From contig JAEUOZ010000076.1 of the NCBI GenBank assembly GCA_016790225.1, forward strand, positions 20,770 through 84,769: a stretch of 64,000 bases of DNA, read 5' to 3'. Made by a program: the position numbers and the translations under genes. Below the pieces are notes generated by a model, which was given only the letters and a program-made list of their open reading frames with translations, was not told the DNA's origin and ran no database searches. Numbering within the stretch: the first letter of the stretch is position 1; every line of letters begins with the position of its first letter. This DNA comes from Rubrivivax sp. (GTDB lineage: Bacteria > Pseudomonadota > Gammaproteobacteria > Burkholderiales > Burkholderiaceae). This document shows positions 11,417 to 20,477 of this stretch, piece after piece.

Positions 11417-12218
11417 GGCCTTCGGCCCCGCCGTCTGGCGCCGCAGGGCCTGCCACCGGCGACGACGCGAGCCCGGGCATCGCCCCCAGGTAGGCCTCGC
11501 GCACCCGCGGATCGGCGCGGATCGCCGCAGGCGTGTCGCAGGCGATCACCTGCCCCTGAACCAGCACGGCCACGCGATCGGCCAGGCCAAACACCACGCT
11601 CATGTCGTGCTCCACCATCAACAGGCTGCGCCCCACGCTCAGGCGGCGGATCAGCTCCACGAAGCGCGCCGTCTCGGTGCGGCTCATGCCGGCCGTGGGT
11701 TCGTCCAGCAGCAGCACCTGCGGATCCGGCACCAGGGCCATGCCGATGTCCAGGGCGCGCTGCTCGGCGTAGCTCAAGGCCTGAGCGGGCAGATCGCGCC
11801 GGGCTTGCAGGCCCAGCAGCGCAAGCATGGCCTCGGCGCGCTCCAGGGCGGCCTGTTGCCGCCCCAGACGGCGCCAGATGACGTGGCCCAGGCCCAGCTT
11901 CGCCATCAGCGCACAGCGCAGGTTGTCCAGACAGCTCAGGCGAGGAAACAGCTGGCTGATCTGGAAGCTGCGGCTCAGCCCCTGGCGCTGGATCTGGTGG
12001 ATGGACTGGCCGTCGATGCGCTGCGGCCCCAGCTGGATGCGCCCTGCATCGGGCCTCAGCTGCCCGCACACCAGGTTGAACAGCGTGCTCTTGCCCGCGC
12101 CATTGGGGCCGATCAGCGCCAGGCGCTCGCCTTCGCGCAGGCTGAGATCGACCCCGCGGATCACGGCGGTGCGGCCCAGACGCTTGTGGACGCCGGAAAG
12201 CTCGAGAAGACCGCTCAC
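11400..12218 (-). CDS. livG: Branched-chain amino acid-type ABC transporter ATPase (LivG-like)
   Basis: The 272-residue ATPase has a canonical Walker A (GPNGAGKST), the LivG-type signature LSYAEQRALDIG, Walker B LLLDEPTAGMS and switch His in MVEHDMSV. A Gly/Ala/Pro-rich tail of about 20 residues follows the fold. The start is GTG overlapping the livM stop (GTGA). It should pair with the variant LivF to power import of a substrate delivered by the binding protein encoded upstream. The name gives the family only; the transported compound is not known. Confidence 0.93.
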   Translation of the reverse strand: MSGLLELSGVHKRLGRTAVIRGVDLSLREGERLALIGPNGAGKSTLFNLVCGQLRPDAGRIQLGPQRIDGQSIHQIQRQGLSRSFQISQLFPRLSCLDNLRCALMAKLGLGHVIWRRLGRQQAALERAEAMLALLGLQARRDLPAQALSYAEQRALDIGMALVPDPQVLLLDEPTAGMSRTETARFVELIRRLSVGRSLLMVEHDMSVVFGLADRVAVLVQGQVIACDTPAAIRADPRVREAYLGAMPGLASSPVAGPAAPDGGAEGREGGP

Positions 12219-13699
12219 TCAGGCCTCCCGGCAGAAGGCGCTCGGGCCTCCGCGCGGCCCGGGCTCTGGCCGTCGCGCTGGTCGTCGCGCAGGTCGTCGC
12301 GCTGGCCATCGCGCTGGCCGCCTCCCTGACCGCTGGCCTGGCCTTGGGTCCGGCCCGGGGGCTCGCCCGCGTCCGAATCCCGCAGCCGCTGCCGCAGTCG
12401 CCGCCAGGCTTTCCAGGCGAACACCGCCCCGGCGAAGGCCAGCCCGGCGGCGATCGCCCAGCTGCGCGGCGCCGCGCTGTCCCAGAGCCCGCCCAGCAGA
12501 CGCAGCTCGTCACCCAGGCTCAGCGCCTGGCGCCGGTGGTACAGCATCTCGATCAGCACCGCCGACCCGGCCCCGGCCAGCGAGACGCCCGCCACAAGGG
12601 CCAGCAGCGGCGCGCCCAGACGAGCGACTCCGCCGGGCGGGCGCAGCAGCCGCCAGGCTTGCGCCAGCAGGCCGGCCAGACCTTGAGGCGCCAGCACCAC
12701 CATCACCAGGAAGGCGCAGCCGACGTACAGCATCCAGGCCTGCGTCCACTCCGACAGCAGCATGAGCGCCAGCACCATCAGCAGCGCGCCGATCACCGGG
12801 CCGAGGAAGAAGCCCGCGCCACCCAGGAAGACGAACAGCAGCAGCGAACCCGATCGCGCTGCGCTCAACACCTCGCCCGTGATCAGCTCGAACTGGATCG
12901 CCGTCAGGCCGCCTGCGATGCCGCTGAAGAAGCCGGAAATGAGCAGCGCCTGGTAGCGCAGCCTCGGGGGGCTGTAGCCCGAATAGGACACCCGCAGCGG
13001 GTTGTCGCGCACGGCATTGAGCAGGCGGCCGAAGGGCGTGAGGGTCAGGCCGTACAAGGCCAGCGTGCACAGCAGCACGTAGGCTGCGATGAGGTAGTAG
13101 ACCTCGATCTGCGGGCCGAAGCTGATGCCCAGCCGCGGCGGGCCGATCACGCGGTTGGCCGAGAGCCCGCCTTCGCCGCCGAAGACGCCCGGCAGCATGA
13201 GCACCAGCGCGTACACCAGTTCGGCCACGCCCAGCGAGATCATGGCGAAGGTGGTGCCGGCGCGGCGCACGCTGAAGCTGCCCAGCAGCGCCGCCACCGC
13301 CAGGCCTGCAAGCCCACCCAGCAGCGGCACCAGGCTGACGGGCCACATCAGCCAACCGGAATCGATGGCACGCAGCGCATGGATGGCCAGGAAAGCCCCC
13401 AGCCCGCTGTAGACCGCATGGCCGAAGCTGACCATGCCGCCCTGGCCAAACAGGAGGTTGTAGGCCAGGCAGGCGATCACGGCGATACCGGCCTGGCAGA
13501 GCAAGGTGCGTGCAAAGCCGCCGCTCCAGATCCAGGGCGCCACCACCAGGAAGGCCGCGGCCAGCAGCCAGGGCAGCGCAGGCGCTTGCGTGAGGGTCAG
13601 CAGCCGCCCGGAGGGCAGCGGCAGGCCGGACGGCGGGTCCGCTCGCGCCGCAGGGGCTGGGGCCGTCGGCGGGCCTGGGGCTTGCGGATCCGCCGGCAT
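12215..13699 (-). CDS. livM: Branched-chain amino acid-type ABC transporter permease (LivM-like) with C-terminal extension
   Basis: A 494-residue inner-membrane permease, about 150 residues longer than usual LivM (around 330 aa). The core (residues 40-345) has the family features GQGGMVSFGHAVYSGLGAF and the EAA-like stretch near FGRLLNAVRDNP. After it come two more hydrophobic segments (about 355-380 and 420-440) and a hydrophilic tail rich in Gln, Gly, Arg and Asp. That tail is encoded by a degenerate 12-bp repeat near 12265-12320. Only 3 bp separate it from livH, and its stop overlaps the livG start. Confidence 0.92.
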   Translation of the reverse strand: MPADPQAPGPPTAPAPAARADPPSGLPLPSGRLLTLTQAPALPWLLAAAFLVVAPWIWSGGFARTLLCQAGIAVIACLAYNLLFGQGGMVSFGHAVYSGLGAFLAIHALRAIDSGWLMWPVSLVPLLGGLAGLAVAALLGSFSVRRAGTTFAMISLGVAELVYALVLMLPGVFGGEGGLSANRVIGPPRLGISFGPQIEVYYLIAAYVLLCTLALYGLTLTPFGRLLNAVRDNPLRVSYSGYSPPRLRYQALLISGFFSGIAGGLTAIQFELITGEVLSAARSGSLLLFVFLGGAGFFLGPVIGALLMVLALMLLSEWTQAWMLYVGCAFLVMVVLAPQGLAGLLAQAWRLLRPPGGVARLGAPLLALVAGVSLAGAGSAVLIEMLYHRRQALSLGDELRLLGGLWDSAAPRSWAIAAGLAFAGAVFAWKAWRRLRQRLRDSDAGEPPGRTQGQASGQGGGQRDGQRDDLRDDQRDGQSPGRAEARAPSAGRPE

Positions 13700-13702
13700 G
13701 GA

Positions 13703-14731
13703 TCAGGTCTCGCGCAGGCCCATCAGGCCGCGCGGTCTGACGATCAGCACGATGACCAGTAGCAGGAAGGGCAGCAGCGGCGCCAGCTGCGCCAGGGTCA
13801 GGCTCAGGACCGGGTGCAGCGGATGCGTGGGGCTGACGGCCCAACCCAGCGGCTGCAGCAGGCTCAGCAGGGAGCCGTCCACCATCAGCGGCAGTGTCTG
13901 CAGCAGGCCGATGAGCAGCGAAGCGACGAAGGCTCCCGACAGCGAGCCCAGTCCCCCGACCACCACCACCACGAAGAGGATCGAGCCGACCACGAGCGCC
14001 ATCGAGGGCTCGGTGACGAAGACCATGCCGCCCACCGCGCCGGCCAGGCCCGCCAGCGCGCAGCCGGCGCCAAACAGCCACAGCGTCACGCGGGGCACAT
14101 CGTGACCCAGCGCCTGCACCATCTGCGGGTGCGTCAAGGCGGCACGGATCACCAGACCGGTGCGGGTGCCGGCCAGCAGCACCCACAGCGCCAGCAGCAT
14201 CAGCAGCGCCACCCCCATCATGAACAGCCGCGTCAGCGGAAACTGCGTGCAGCGCACACCGCTCTGCACGGCGGCGCAGGGCTCGGCGGGCGCGGCGCCC
14301 CAGACCCCCGTGAGCGCCGCACCCGGCTGGATGATCAGCGTGAACGCTGAGCCCTGCAGCAGCGCAGGAGGCTCGAACGGCACCGGCGCGTGGCCCCAGA
14401 AGAGCTTGATCAGCTCGGCGATCACGTAGGCCGCACCGAAGGTCACCAGCAGTTCGGCCACATGGCCTTGCGGCTGCACCGCCCGCAGCACGCTGCGCTG
14501 GAACAGCGCGCCCAGCGCGCCCACCAGCAGGGGCACCAGAACCAAGGCAAGCCAGAAGCCCAGCCAGCCCGCCAGGGTGTAGGCGAGGTAGGCACCCAGC
14601 ATGTAGAAGCTGGCGTGCGCAAAATTCAGCACGCCCATCATGCCGAAGATCAGGGTCAGCCCGGCGCTCAACATGAACAGCAGCAGCCCGGAACTCAGGC
14701 CGTTGAGCAGCTGGATCAGGAAGGCGTCCAT
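13703..14731 (-). CDS. livH: Branched-chain amino acid-type ABC transporter permease (LivH-like)
   Basis: A 342-residue polytopic permease with about eight membrane segments. The start MDAFLIQLLNGLSSGLLLFM and the block GLTLIFGMMGVLNFAHASFYM are diagnostic of LivH-type subunits. It forms the membrane channel together with LivM. A roughly 40-residue periplasmic loop with three Cys (near residues 150, 158 and 165) is unusual and might form a disulfide. It lies 106 bp after the binding-protein gene and 3 bp before livM in one operon. Confidence 0.93.
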   Translation of the reverse strand: MDAFLIQLLNGLSSGLLLFMLSAGLTLIFGMMGVLNFAHASFYMLGAYLAYTLAGWLGFWLALVLVPLLVGALGALFQRSVLRAVQPQGHVAELLVTFGAAYVIAELIKLFWGHAPVPFEPPALLQGSAFTLIIQPGAALTGVWGAAPAEPCAAVQSGVRCTQFPLTRLFMMGVALLMLLALWVLLAGTRTGLVIRAALTHPQMVQALGHDVPRVTLWLFGAGCALAGLAGAVGGMVFVTEPSMALVVGSILFVVVVVGGLGSLSGAFVASLLIGLLQTLPLMVDGSLLSLLQPLGWAVSPTHPLHPVLSLTLAQLAPLLPFLLLVIVLIVRPRGLMGLRET

Positions 14732-14837
14732 CAGACGTGCAGCCCCACACGCAAGCTGACGTTCCGGGCCGCAGCGCGCCGGCAGTTCCGGGCCCGACAG
14801 CCGCCCATCACGCGCCGCGCTGACCGGGGCGCGGCCC

Positions 14838-16088
14838 TCAGCCCGGGCGCTTCATCTGGCACGAGGTGGGCGTGCTGGCCACATAGGGCGGCAGCACCTG
14901 GACCGGAACGAAGGTATAGCCCGTGCCTTCCACGTCGTAGTCGTTCGGCGCCCGGCCCTTGCGCTGCCACGAGGTGATCATGAGCGTCTGCTGCAGCTGG
15001 TGGTCGCTGCGGCGCATCTGCACCTCGCCGTTCAGGCTGCGCGTCTCCAGGCCGGACAGGGCATCGGCCACCTTGCGCGGATCGGTGCTGCGCGCCTTGA
15101 CGAAGGCCGCGTCCAGCAAGGCGTAGGCGTGGAAGACCTGGACCGTGGAGAAGTCTTCCTTGAAGCGTGCGCGGAACTCATCCATCAGCTTGCGCACCTC
15201 ACCGCCCGCGCCGTAGGGAAACGCGCCCACCTGGAACACCCGCCCTTCGCCGGCGGCGCCCATGGCCGTGGGCGTGCCCAGGGCGCTGGCGTAGTAGGTG
15301 TAGAAGCGCGCCTTCAGGCCGGCCTCGTTGGCGGCCTTGACCAGCAGCGTCAGATCGGCCGACCAGTTGCCGGTGAGCACGGCATCGGCGCCCGAGGCCT
15401 TGATCTTCGCCACATAGGGCGCGAAGTCGCGCGTCTGCGCCAGCGGGGTCAGGTCATCGCCGACGATCTGGATGTCGGGCCGCTTGCGCGCCAGGTTTTC
15501 GCGTGCATAACGCACCACCTGATGACCATGCGCATAGTTCTGGTTGATCAGGTAGACCTTGCGGATGTCCGCCTGAGTCTTCATGAAGCTGGTCAGTGCC
15601 TCCATGCGCATGGAGGTATCGGCATCGAGCCGGAAGTGCCAGAAGCTGCACTTGTTGTTGGTGAGGTCCGGGTCCACCGCCGCGTAGTTGAGGTAGACCA
15701 CTTCCTTGCCGGGGTTGCGTTCGTTGTACTTGTTGAGGAAATCGATGATCGCGCTCGCCGGCCCGCTGCCCGTGCCCTGGACCACGTAGCGGATGCCCTG
15801 ATCGATGGCCGACTGCAGCAGCGCGACCGTCTCCTGCGGGCTGAGCTTGTTGTCGAAGGGCAGGATCTGGTACTTGACGCCCGCCTTGCCATTGGCACTG
15901 AAGCGCTCGCCCAGAAACTGGAAGGCCTGCAGCTGGTTGCGGCCGGTCGCCGCCGTCATGCCGCTCAGGCCATCGATCCACGCCAGGCGCACGGTCTCGC
16001 CTTTCTGCGCCCTGGCAGGCGAAAGCAGGCTGGCGGCCAGGGCGATGGCCATGATGATCAGGGTCAGTGCTCGACGCGCGCGCAGCAT
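14838..16088 (-). CDS. Type 1 periplasmic substrate-binding protein of the ABC importer
   Basis: The 416-residue protein has a signal peptide (MLRARRALTLIIMAIALAAS, cleavage near ARAQ) and a two-lobe Leu/Ile/Val-binding-protein fold. It captures the substrate in the periplasm and hands it to LivHM. ATG at 16088 is preferred to one 24 nt upstream because GGAGAGA lies 5-9 nt before it and the signal peptide starts there. It is first in the transporter operon. The neighbouring acyl-CoA ligase hints that the cargo may be a carboxylic acid rather than an amino acid, which is inference. Confidence 0.9.
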   Translation of the reverse strand: MLRARRALTLIIMAIALAASLLSPARAQKGETVRLAWIDGLSGMTAATGRNQLQAFQFLGERFSANGKAGVKYQILPFDNKLSPQETVALLQSAIDQGIRYVVQGTGSGPASAIIDFLNKYNERNPGKEVVYLNYAAVDPDLTNNKCSFWHFRLDADTSMRMEALTSFMKTQADIRKVYLINQNYAHGHQVVRYARENLARKRPDIQIVGDDLTPLAQTRDFAPYVAKIKASGADAVLTGNWSADLTLLVKAANEAGLKARFYTYYASALGTPTAMGAAGEGRVFQVGAFPYGAGGEVRKLMDEFRARFKEDFSTVQVFHAYALLDAAFVKARSTDPRKVADALSGLETRSLNGEVQMRRSDHQLQQTLMITSWQRKGRAPNDYDVEGTGYTFVPVQVLPPYVASTPTSCQMKRPG

Positions 16089-16247
16089 GGTCTCTCCGGA
16101 AGGCGGCTTCAACCTGGCCAGCAGCGGCCGGCGACGGGGCGCGACGATACCTCAGCGGAACCTCAGCGGATCGCGCGCTCCGGCGATGGAACACCGGGGC
16201 GCCGCGCCTGCGGCCTGCGCTGCGCGGGCGACGCGGTGTCGCGAGCT

Positions 16248-17873
16248 TCAGCCGGGCAGCGGGTGATCGCGAAACTGCTCGCGCAGCTTCATCTTCTGCA
16301 TCTTGCCCGTGGCGCCCAGCGGAATCGATTCGACGAACACCACGTCGTCGGGCACCTGCCACTTGGCCAGCTTGCCCTCGAAGAACCCCAGCATGGTCGT
16401 GCGGTCCAGCTCAGCGCCGGGCTTGCGCACCACCACCAGCAGCGGGCGCTCGTCCCACTTGGGGTGCGCCACGGCGATGCAGGCCGCCATGGCGACGGCC
16501 GGGTGCGCCATCGCGATATTCTCCACATCGATGGAGCTGATCCATTCACCGCCGGACTTGATCACATCCTTGCTGCGGTCCGTGATCTGCAGGAAACCGC
16601 GCTCGTCGATGGTCGCCACGTCACCGGTGGGAAACCAGCCCTCGCGCAAGGGATCGCCACCCTCGCCCTTGAAATAGCCCGAAATGATCCAGGGCCCCTT
16701 GACCAGCAGGTCGCCCGAGGTCTTGCCGTCCCAGGGCAGCTCCTGCCCCTCGGGATCGACGATCTTCATGTCCACGCCGAAGATCGCGCGGCCCTGCTTG
16801 ACCAGGACCTGCATCTGCGCTTCGTCGCTGGCCCGGGTCTGGTCGAGCTTGAGGTTGCACACCGTCCCCAGCGGCGACATCTCGGTCATGCCCCAGGCGT
16901 GCAGCACGGTCACGCCATAACGGTCCTTGAAGCTGCGGATCATTGCCGGCGGACAGGCCGATCCGCCGATCACCGTGCGCTTGAGCGTGCTGAAGCGCAG
17001 CTCGCCCTGGGACATGTGCGCCAGCAGGCCCTGCCACACCGTCGGCACGCCGGCGGCCAGCGTGACGGCTTCGGATTCGATCAGTTCGTAGACGGATTTG
17101 CCGTCCAGCGCGCCACCCGGAAAGACCAGCTTGGCTCCGGTCATGGCCGCGCCATAGGGGATGCCCCAGGCATTGACGTGGAACATCGGCACGACCGGCA
17201 GGATGCTGTCGCGCGCCGACAGGTTCAGGCCGTCTGGCAGAGCGCCGCCGTAGGCGTGCAACACGGTGGAGCGGTGGCTGTAGAGCGCGCCCTTGGGATT
17301 GCCCGTGGTGCCGCTGGTGTAGCACAGCGCGGCGGCGCTGCGCTCATCGAAGCTCGGCCAGCGGTAGTCACCCCGGTGGGCGCCGATCCAGGTCTCATAG
17401 GCCTGAAGGTTGGGGATGCCGCTGTCGGCGGGCAGATGCTCGTCGGCGCACAGCGCGATCCAGTGGCGCACCGTACGGCACTGCGGCCAGACCGCCTTGA
17501 CCAGGGGCAGGAAGCTGAGGTCGAAACAGAGCACCTGGTCTTCCGCGTGGTTGGCGATCCAGGCGATCTGGTCCGGCGCCAGACGGGGATTGATGGTGTG
17601 CACGACGCGCCCGCTGCCGGCCACGCCGAAGTACAGCTCGAAGTGGCGATGGCCGTTCCAGGCCAGCGTGGCCACGCGATCGCTGAAGGCCAGCCCCAGA
17701 CCGTCAATCGCCTGCGCAACCTGGCGCGCACGTCGCGCTGCATCGCGGTAGTTGCTGCGGTGCAGATCGCCTTCGACCCGGCGCGAGACGATCTCGCCTT
17801 CCGGGTGGTGTCGCGCGGCAAATTCGATGAGTTGAGAGATGAGCAGCGGCTCATCCTGCATCAGGCCCAGCAT
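16248..17873 (-). CDS. Medium/long-chain acyl-CoA synthetase (AMP-forming)
   Basis: Activates a fatty or related carboxylic acid to its CoA thioester through an acyl-AMP. The 541-residue protein shows the ATP/AMP motifs YTSGTTGNPKG and HAWGMTEMSP, the hinge and C-terminal motif GEWISSIDVEN, and the catalytic Lys region GATGKMQKMKLR. Features resemble the AlkK-like group. ATG at 17873 is chosen because GGAG sits 8 nt upstream; a second ATG at 17879 is only 2 nt from it. The liv-type transporter follows 159 bp downstream on the same strand, so substrate uptake and activation may be linked. Confidence 0.92.
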   Translation of the reverse strand: MLGLMQDEPLLISQLIEFAARHHPEGEIVSRRVEGDLHRSNYRDAARRARQVAQAIDGLGLAFSDRVATLAWNGHRHFELYFGVAGSGRVVHTINPRLAPDQIAWIANHAEDQVLCFDLSFLPLVKAVWPQCRTVRHWIALCADEHLPADSGIPNLQAYETWIGAHRGDYRWPSFDERSAAALCYTSGTTGNPKGALYSHRSTVLHAYGGALPDGLNLSARDSILPVVPMFHVNAWGIPYGAAMTGAKLVFPGGALDGKSVYELIESEAVTLAAGVPTVWQGLLAHMSQGELRFSTLKRTVIGGSACPPAMIRSFKDRYGVTVLHAWGMTEMSPLGTVCNLKLDQTRASDEAQMQVLVKQGRAIFGVDMKIVDPEGQELPWDGKTSGDLLVKGPWIISGYFKGEGGDPLREGWFPTGDVATIDERGFLQITDRSKDVIKSGGEWISSIDVENIAMAHPAVAMAACIAVAHPKWDERPLLVVVRKPGAELDRTTMLGFFEGKLAKWQVPDDVVFVESIPLGATGKMQKMKLREQFRDHPLPG

Positions 17874-18030
17874 CGTCATGTCTCCATTCTTGATCTTGCG
17901 CGCGGCTCACGGGCAGCGCTCTTGAGGCACGTGCAAGTGTCGGCCCGCGCCATTGTCCCTGAGGCAGATGCGGCTGATGCAGCGGACCCACAATGCTTCG
18001 ATCACATGGCGTCCGCGCAATCAGGCAGGG

Positions 18031-18486
18031 ATGTCCCGACACATGAACCTCTTCAAGCGCAGCGAGCAGGCCCACGGCCACGATGATCCACGCTACGCCG
18101 TGCGCCGCACGGACGAAGAGTGGCGTTCGCGCCTGGACAAGATGCAGTACGAGGTCGCGCGGCACGCGGCCACGGAGCGGGCCTTCACCGGCCGCTACTG
18201 GGATCATTTCGAGGCTGGCGAATACCACTGCGTGGGCTGCGGTGCCCTGCTGTTCCGATCAGAGACCAAGTTTGACGCCGGCTGTGGCTGGCCCAGCTAC
18301 TTCGAGCCCGTGGAGGCCGATGTGGTAGAGCGGGTGCGCGACGAAAGCCACGGCATGGTGCGCGTCGAGGTGCGCTGCCAGCGCTGTGGCACACATCTGG
18401 GCCACGTCTTCCCGGACGGCCCGGAGCCCACCGGCGAGCGTTTCTGCATCAATTCAGCCGCGATCGAATTTCAAGCGCGCGACTGA
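18031..18486 (+). CDS. msrB: Peptide-methionine (R)-S-oxide reductase MsrB
   Basis: Reduces the R epimer of methionine sulfoxide in proteins, using thioredoxin. It has both zinc CxxC pairs (CVGC and CQRC), the central block GCGWPSY, and the catalytic Cys in GERFCINSA, so it is a normal Cys-type enzyme. A start at 18031 gives 151 residues and lies just after AGGCAGGG; ATG at 18043 is nearly as likely. A CACAAT box at 17990-17995 may be its -10. The gene is divergent from the acyl-CoA synthetase and is followed 65 bp later by yciB. Confidence 0.94.
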   Translation: MSRHMNLFKRSEQAHGHDDPRYAVRRTDEEWRSRLDKMQYEVARHAATERAFTGRYWDHFEAGEYHCVGCGALLFRSETKFDAGCGWPSYFEPVEADVVERVRDESHGMVRVEVRCQRCGTHLGHVFPDGPEPTGERFCINSAAIEFQARD

Positions 18487-18551
18487 AGCGGGCCGCCCAG
18501 ATCGCGGCAGAATGCGCGGGCCCGCCATGCTGACCCGCCGCTGACAAGCAG

Positions 18552-19211
18552 ATGAAACTGCTGTTCGACTTTCTGCCGATCGTGCTCTTCTTCGGTGCGT
18601 TCAAGTACGCCGAAGGGCACAAGCTGTGGGCGTCGGACTTTGCCACCGAGCATTTCGGGTTCATGGTCTCCGGTGGGCGCGTCGGCCCTGATGAGGCTCC
18701 GGTGCTGCTGGCCACGGTGGTGGTGATCCTGGCGACCATGGCCCAGGTGCTGTGGCTGAAGCTGCGCGGCCGCAAGATCGACACCATGCTCTGGGTGAGC
18801 CTGGTGCTGGTGGTGGTGCTGGGCGGACTGACGATCTACCTGCGCAGCGAGACCTTCATCAAGTGGAAACCCAGCGTGCTGTACTGGGTGATGGGCATGG
18901 CCTTCTGGCTCAGCCCGCTGCTCTTCGGGCGCAACCTGCTGAAGGTGCTGCTGGGTGACCAGATCCAGCTGCCCGGCAAGGTCTGGCACCGGCTCAACTT
19001 TGCCTGGATCACCTTCTTTGCCGTGATGGGCTTCCTGAATCTCTGGGTCGCCTACCACTTCAGTACCGATGCCTGGGTGAATTTCAAGCTCTTCGGCTCG
19101 CTGGGCCTGATGCTGGTGTTCACGGTCGCCCAGGGCATGTACCTGAGCCGTTATCTCAAGGATGACCCGGGCGACGTCGCCACCACCACCGCCAAGGACA
19201 CGCGGACATGA
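18552..19211 (+). CDS. yciB: Inner membrane septation protein A family (YciB/IspZ)
   Basis: A 219-residue polytopic protein with the family start MKLLFDFLPIVLFFGAFKYA and the blocks TFIKWKPSVLYW and WHRLNFAWITFF. It has five to six membrane segments. YciB homologues affect cell division and envelope integrity; no reaction is established. The segment FGFMVSGGRVGPDEAP between the first two membrane helices is a loop insertion relative to E. coli YciB. Its stop overlaps the next start (ATGA), so it is coupled to the bolA-like gene. Confidence 0.93.
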   Translation: MKLLFDFLPIVLFFGAFKYAEGHKLWASDFATEHFGFMVSGGRVGPDEAPVLLATVVVILATMAQVLWLKLRGRKIDTMLWVSLVLVVVLGGLTIYLRSETFIKWKPSVLYWVMGMAFWLSPLLFGRNLLKVLLGDQIQLPGKVWHRLNFAWITFFAVMGFLNLWVAYHFSTDAWVNFKLFGSLGLMLVFTVAQGMYLSRYLKDDPGDVATTTAKDTRT

Positions 19212-19489
19212 TCGACCCGGGCTTTGCCGTTGCGGCAGACGATATCGAGGCGGCCCTGATGGCTGCACTGGCCCCGAGCAGCCTGGCGGTGCGGGACGAC
19301 AGCCATCTGCACGCCGGCCACGAAGGCGCACGCTCGGGCCGGCACTTTGCCGTGACGATCCGCAGCGATCGCTTCGTCGGCCAGAGCCGGGTGGCCCGCC
19401 ATCGCCTCGTTTATGATGCCCTGGCGACGCTGATGCCACGCGGCATCCATGCCCTGGCCATCGACGCCCGCGCTCCCGCAGAGCCTTGA
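19208..19489 (+). CDS. BolA/IbaG family protein
   Basis: A 93-residue single-domain protein of the BolA family, with the conserved stretch DSHLHAGHEGARSGRHF and the motif VARHRLVYDAL. BolA-like proteins bind monothiol glutaredoxins and [2Fe-2S] clusters and take part in iron-sulfur trafficking or in control of morphology. The invariant His of RHRLVY is kept. It is coupled to yciB by a 4-nt overlap and followed 108 bp later by a parvulin gene, an order seen often in Burkholderiales. Confidence 0.9.
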   Translation: MIDPGFAVAADDIEAALMAALAPSSLAVRDDSHLHAGHEGARSGRHFAVTIRSDRFVGQSRVARHRLVYDALATLMPRGIHALAIDARAPAEP

Positions 19490-19597
19490 TGCGTGGGGCA
19501 CTGCGTCGCGGCCCGCTCCGGGCGGCGTCCAGAACGCCCCGAGTCCGCATGACCGGGCCGCGTCCTTGCAATCTCTCCTGCTGAAAGCCTCCTGCTC

Positions 19598-20404
19598 ATG
19601 AACCGCAAGCATCTCCTCGCTCGCTCGCTGCTGGCGCTCTCTCTCAGCCTGCCGCTGATGGCGCTGGCCCAGAACGTCGCGCTCGTCAACGGCAAGGCCG
19701 TGCCCAAATCCCGCGTGGATTTCCTGCTCAAGCAGGCCAGCCAGGGCGGCCAGCCCGTGCCGCCCAATGCCGAGCAGCAGGCGCGCGATCAGGTGGTGCT
19801 GCGCGAGATCTTCGCGCAGGAGGCCGAGCGCCGCGGCATGGGCGCCACGCCGGACTTCCGCGCGAAGATGGAGCTGGCACGCCAGAGCATCATCATCGGC
19901 GAGCTGTTCGAGGATTTCCGCCGCAAGAACCCCATCAGCGACGAGGCCGCCAAGGCCGAATACGACAAGATCAAGGCAGCCGAAGCCGGCACCGAGTACC
20001 GCGCGCGCCACATCCTGGTGGAAAAGGAAGATGAGGCCAAGAGCCTGCTGTCGCAGCTGAAGGCCGGCGCCAAGTTCGAAGACCTGGCGAAAAAGCACTC
20101 CAAGGATCCGGGCTCCGGCGAACGCGGCGGCGATCTGGACTACGCCAAGGCCGATTCCTACGTGCCGGAGTTCGGCCAGGCCCTGACCCGGCTGAAGAAG
20201 GGCGAGGTGACCGAGGCACCCGTGAAGAGCCAGTTCGGCTGGCACATCATCAAGCTCGAAGACTCGCGCGAAACGCAGTTTCCGGGCTTTGACGAGGTGA
20301 AGGATCAGGTCAAGCGCCGCCTGGAGCAGGTGCGCATGCAGGAGTACCAGGAAAGCCTGCGCAAGGCCGCCAAGACCGACTACAAGTTCGCCGGTACGCC
20401 TTGA
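19598..20404 (+). CDS. Periplasmic parvulin-type peptidyl-prolyl isomerase
   Basis: A 268-residue exported protein with a signal peptide (cleavage near ALAQ), a SurA/PpiD-like helical N-terminal region (residues 25-125) and one parvulin domain (about 130-230) with ARHILVEKEDEAK, FEDLAKKHSKDPGS and the C-terminal SQFGWHIIKL. It probably helps outer-membrane or periplasmic proteins fold. It lacks the second parvulin domain of SurA, so it belongs to the shorter PrsA-like/peptidylprolyl isomerase C group. ATG at 19598 has no strong ribosome site beyond GAAAG. Confidence 0.93.
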   Translation: MNRKHLLARSLLALSLSLPLMALAQNVALVNGKAVPKSRVDFLLKQASQGGQPVPPNAEQQARDQVVLREIFAQEAERRGMGATPDFRAKMELARQSIIIGELFEDFRRKNPISDEAAKAEYDKIKAAEAGTEYRARHILVEKEDEAKSLLSQLKAGAKFEDLAKKHSKDPGSGERGGDLDYAKADSYVPEFGQALTRLKKGEVTEAPVKSQFGWHIIKLEDSRETQFPGFDEVKDQVKRRLEQVRMQEYQESLRKAAKTDYKFAGTP

Positions 20405-20416
20405 GCGAGAGGCAGC

Positions 20417-20436
20417 GCCCGGCGATCACGCCGGGC
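20417..20436. terminator. Hairpin between convergent genes
   Basis: An 8-bp stem GCCCGGCG / CGCCGGGC with a 4-nt loop ATCA lies 13 bp after the parvulin stop and 42 bp before the stop of the small convergent gene. No T-run follows. It is a plausible bidirectional mRNA 3' end. Confidence 0.55.
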
Positions 20437-20477
20437 CGCCTGCCCCGCCTGATGAGCCGCAGCCAAGGCGCCGCGGT

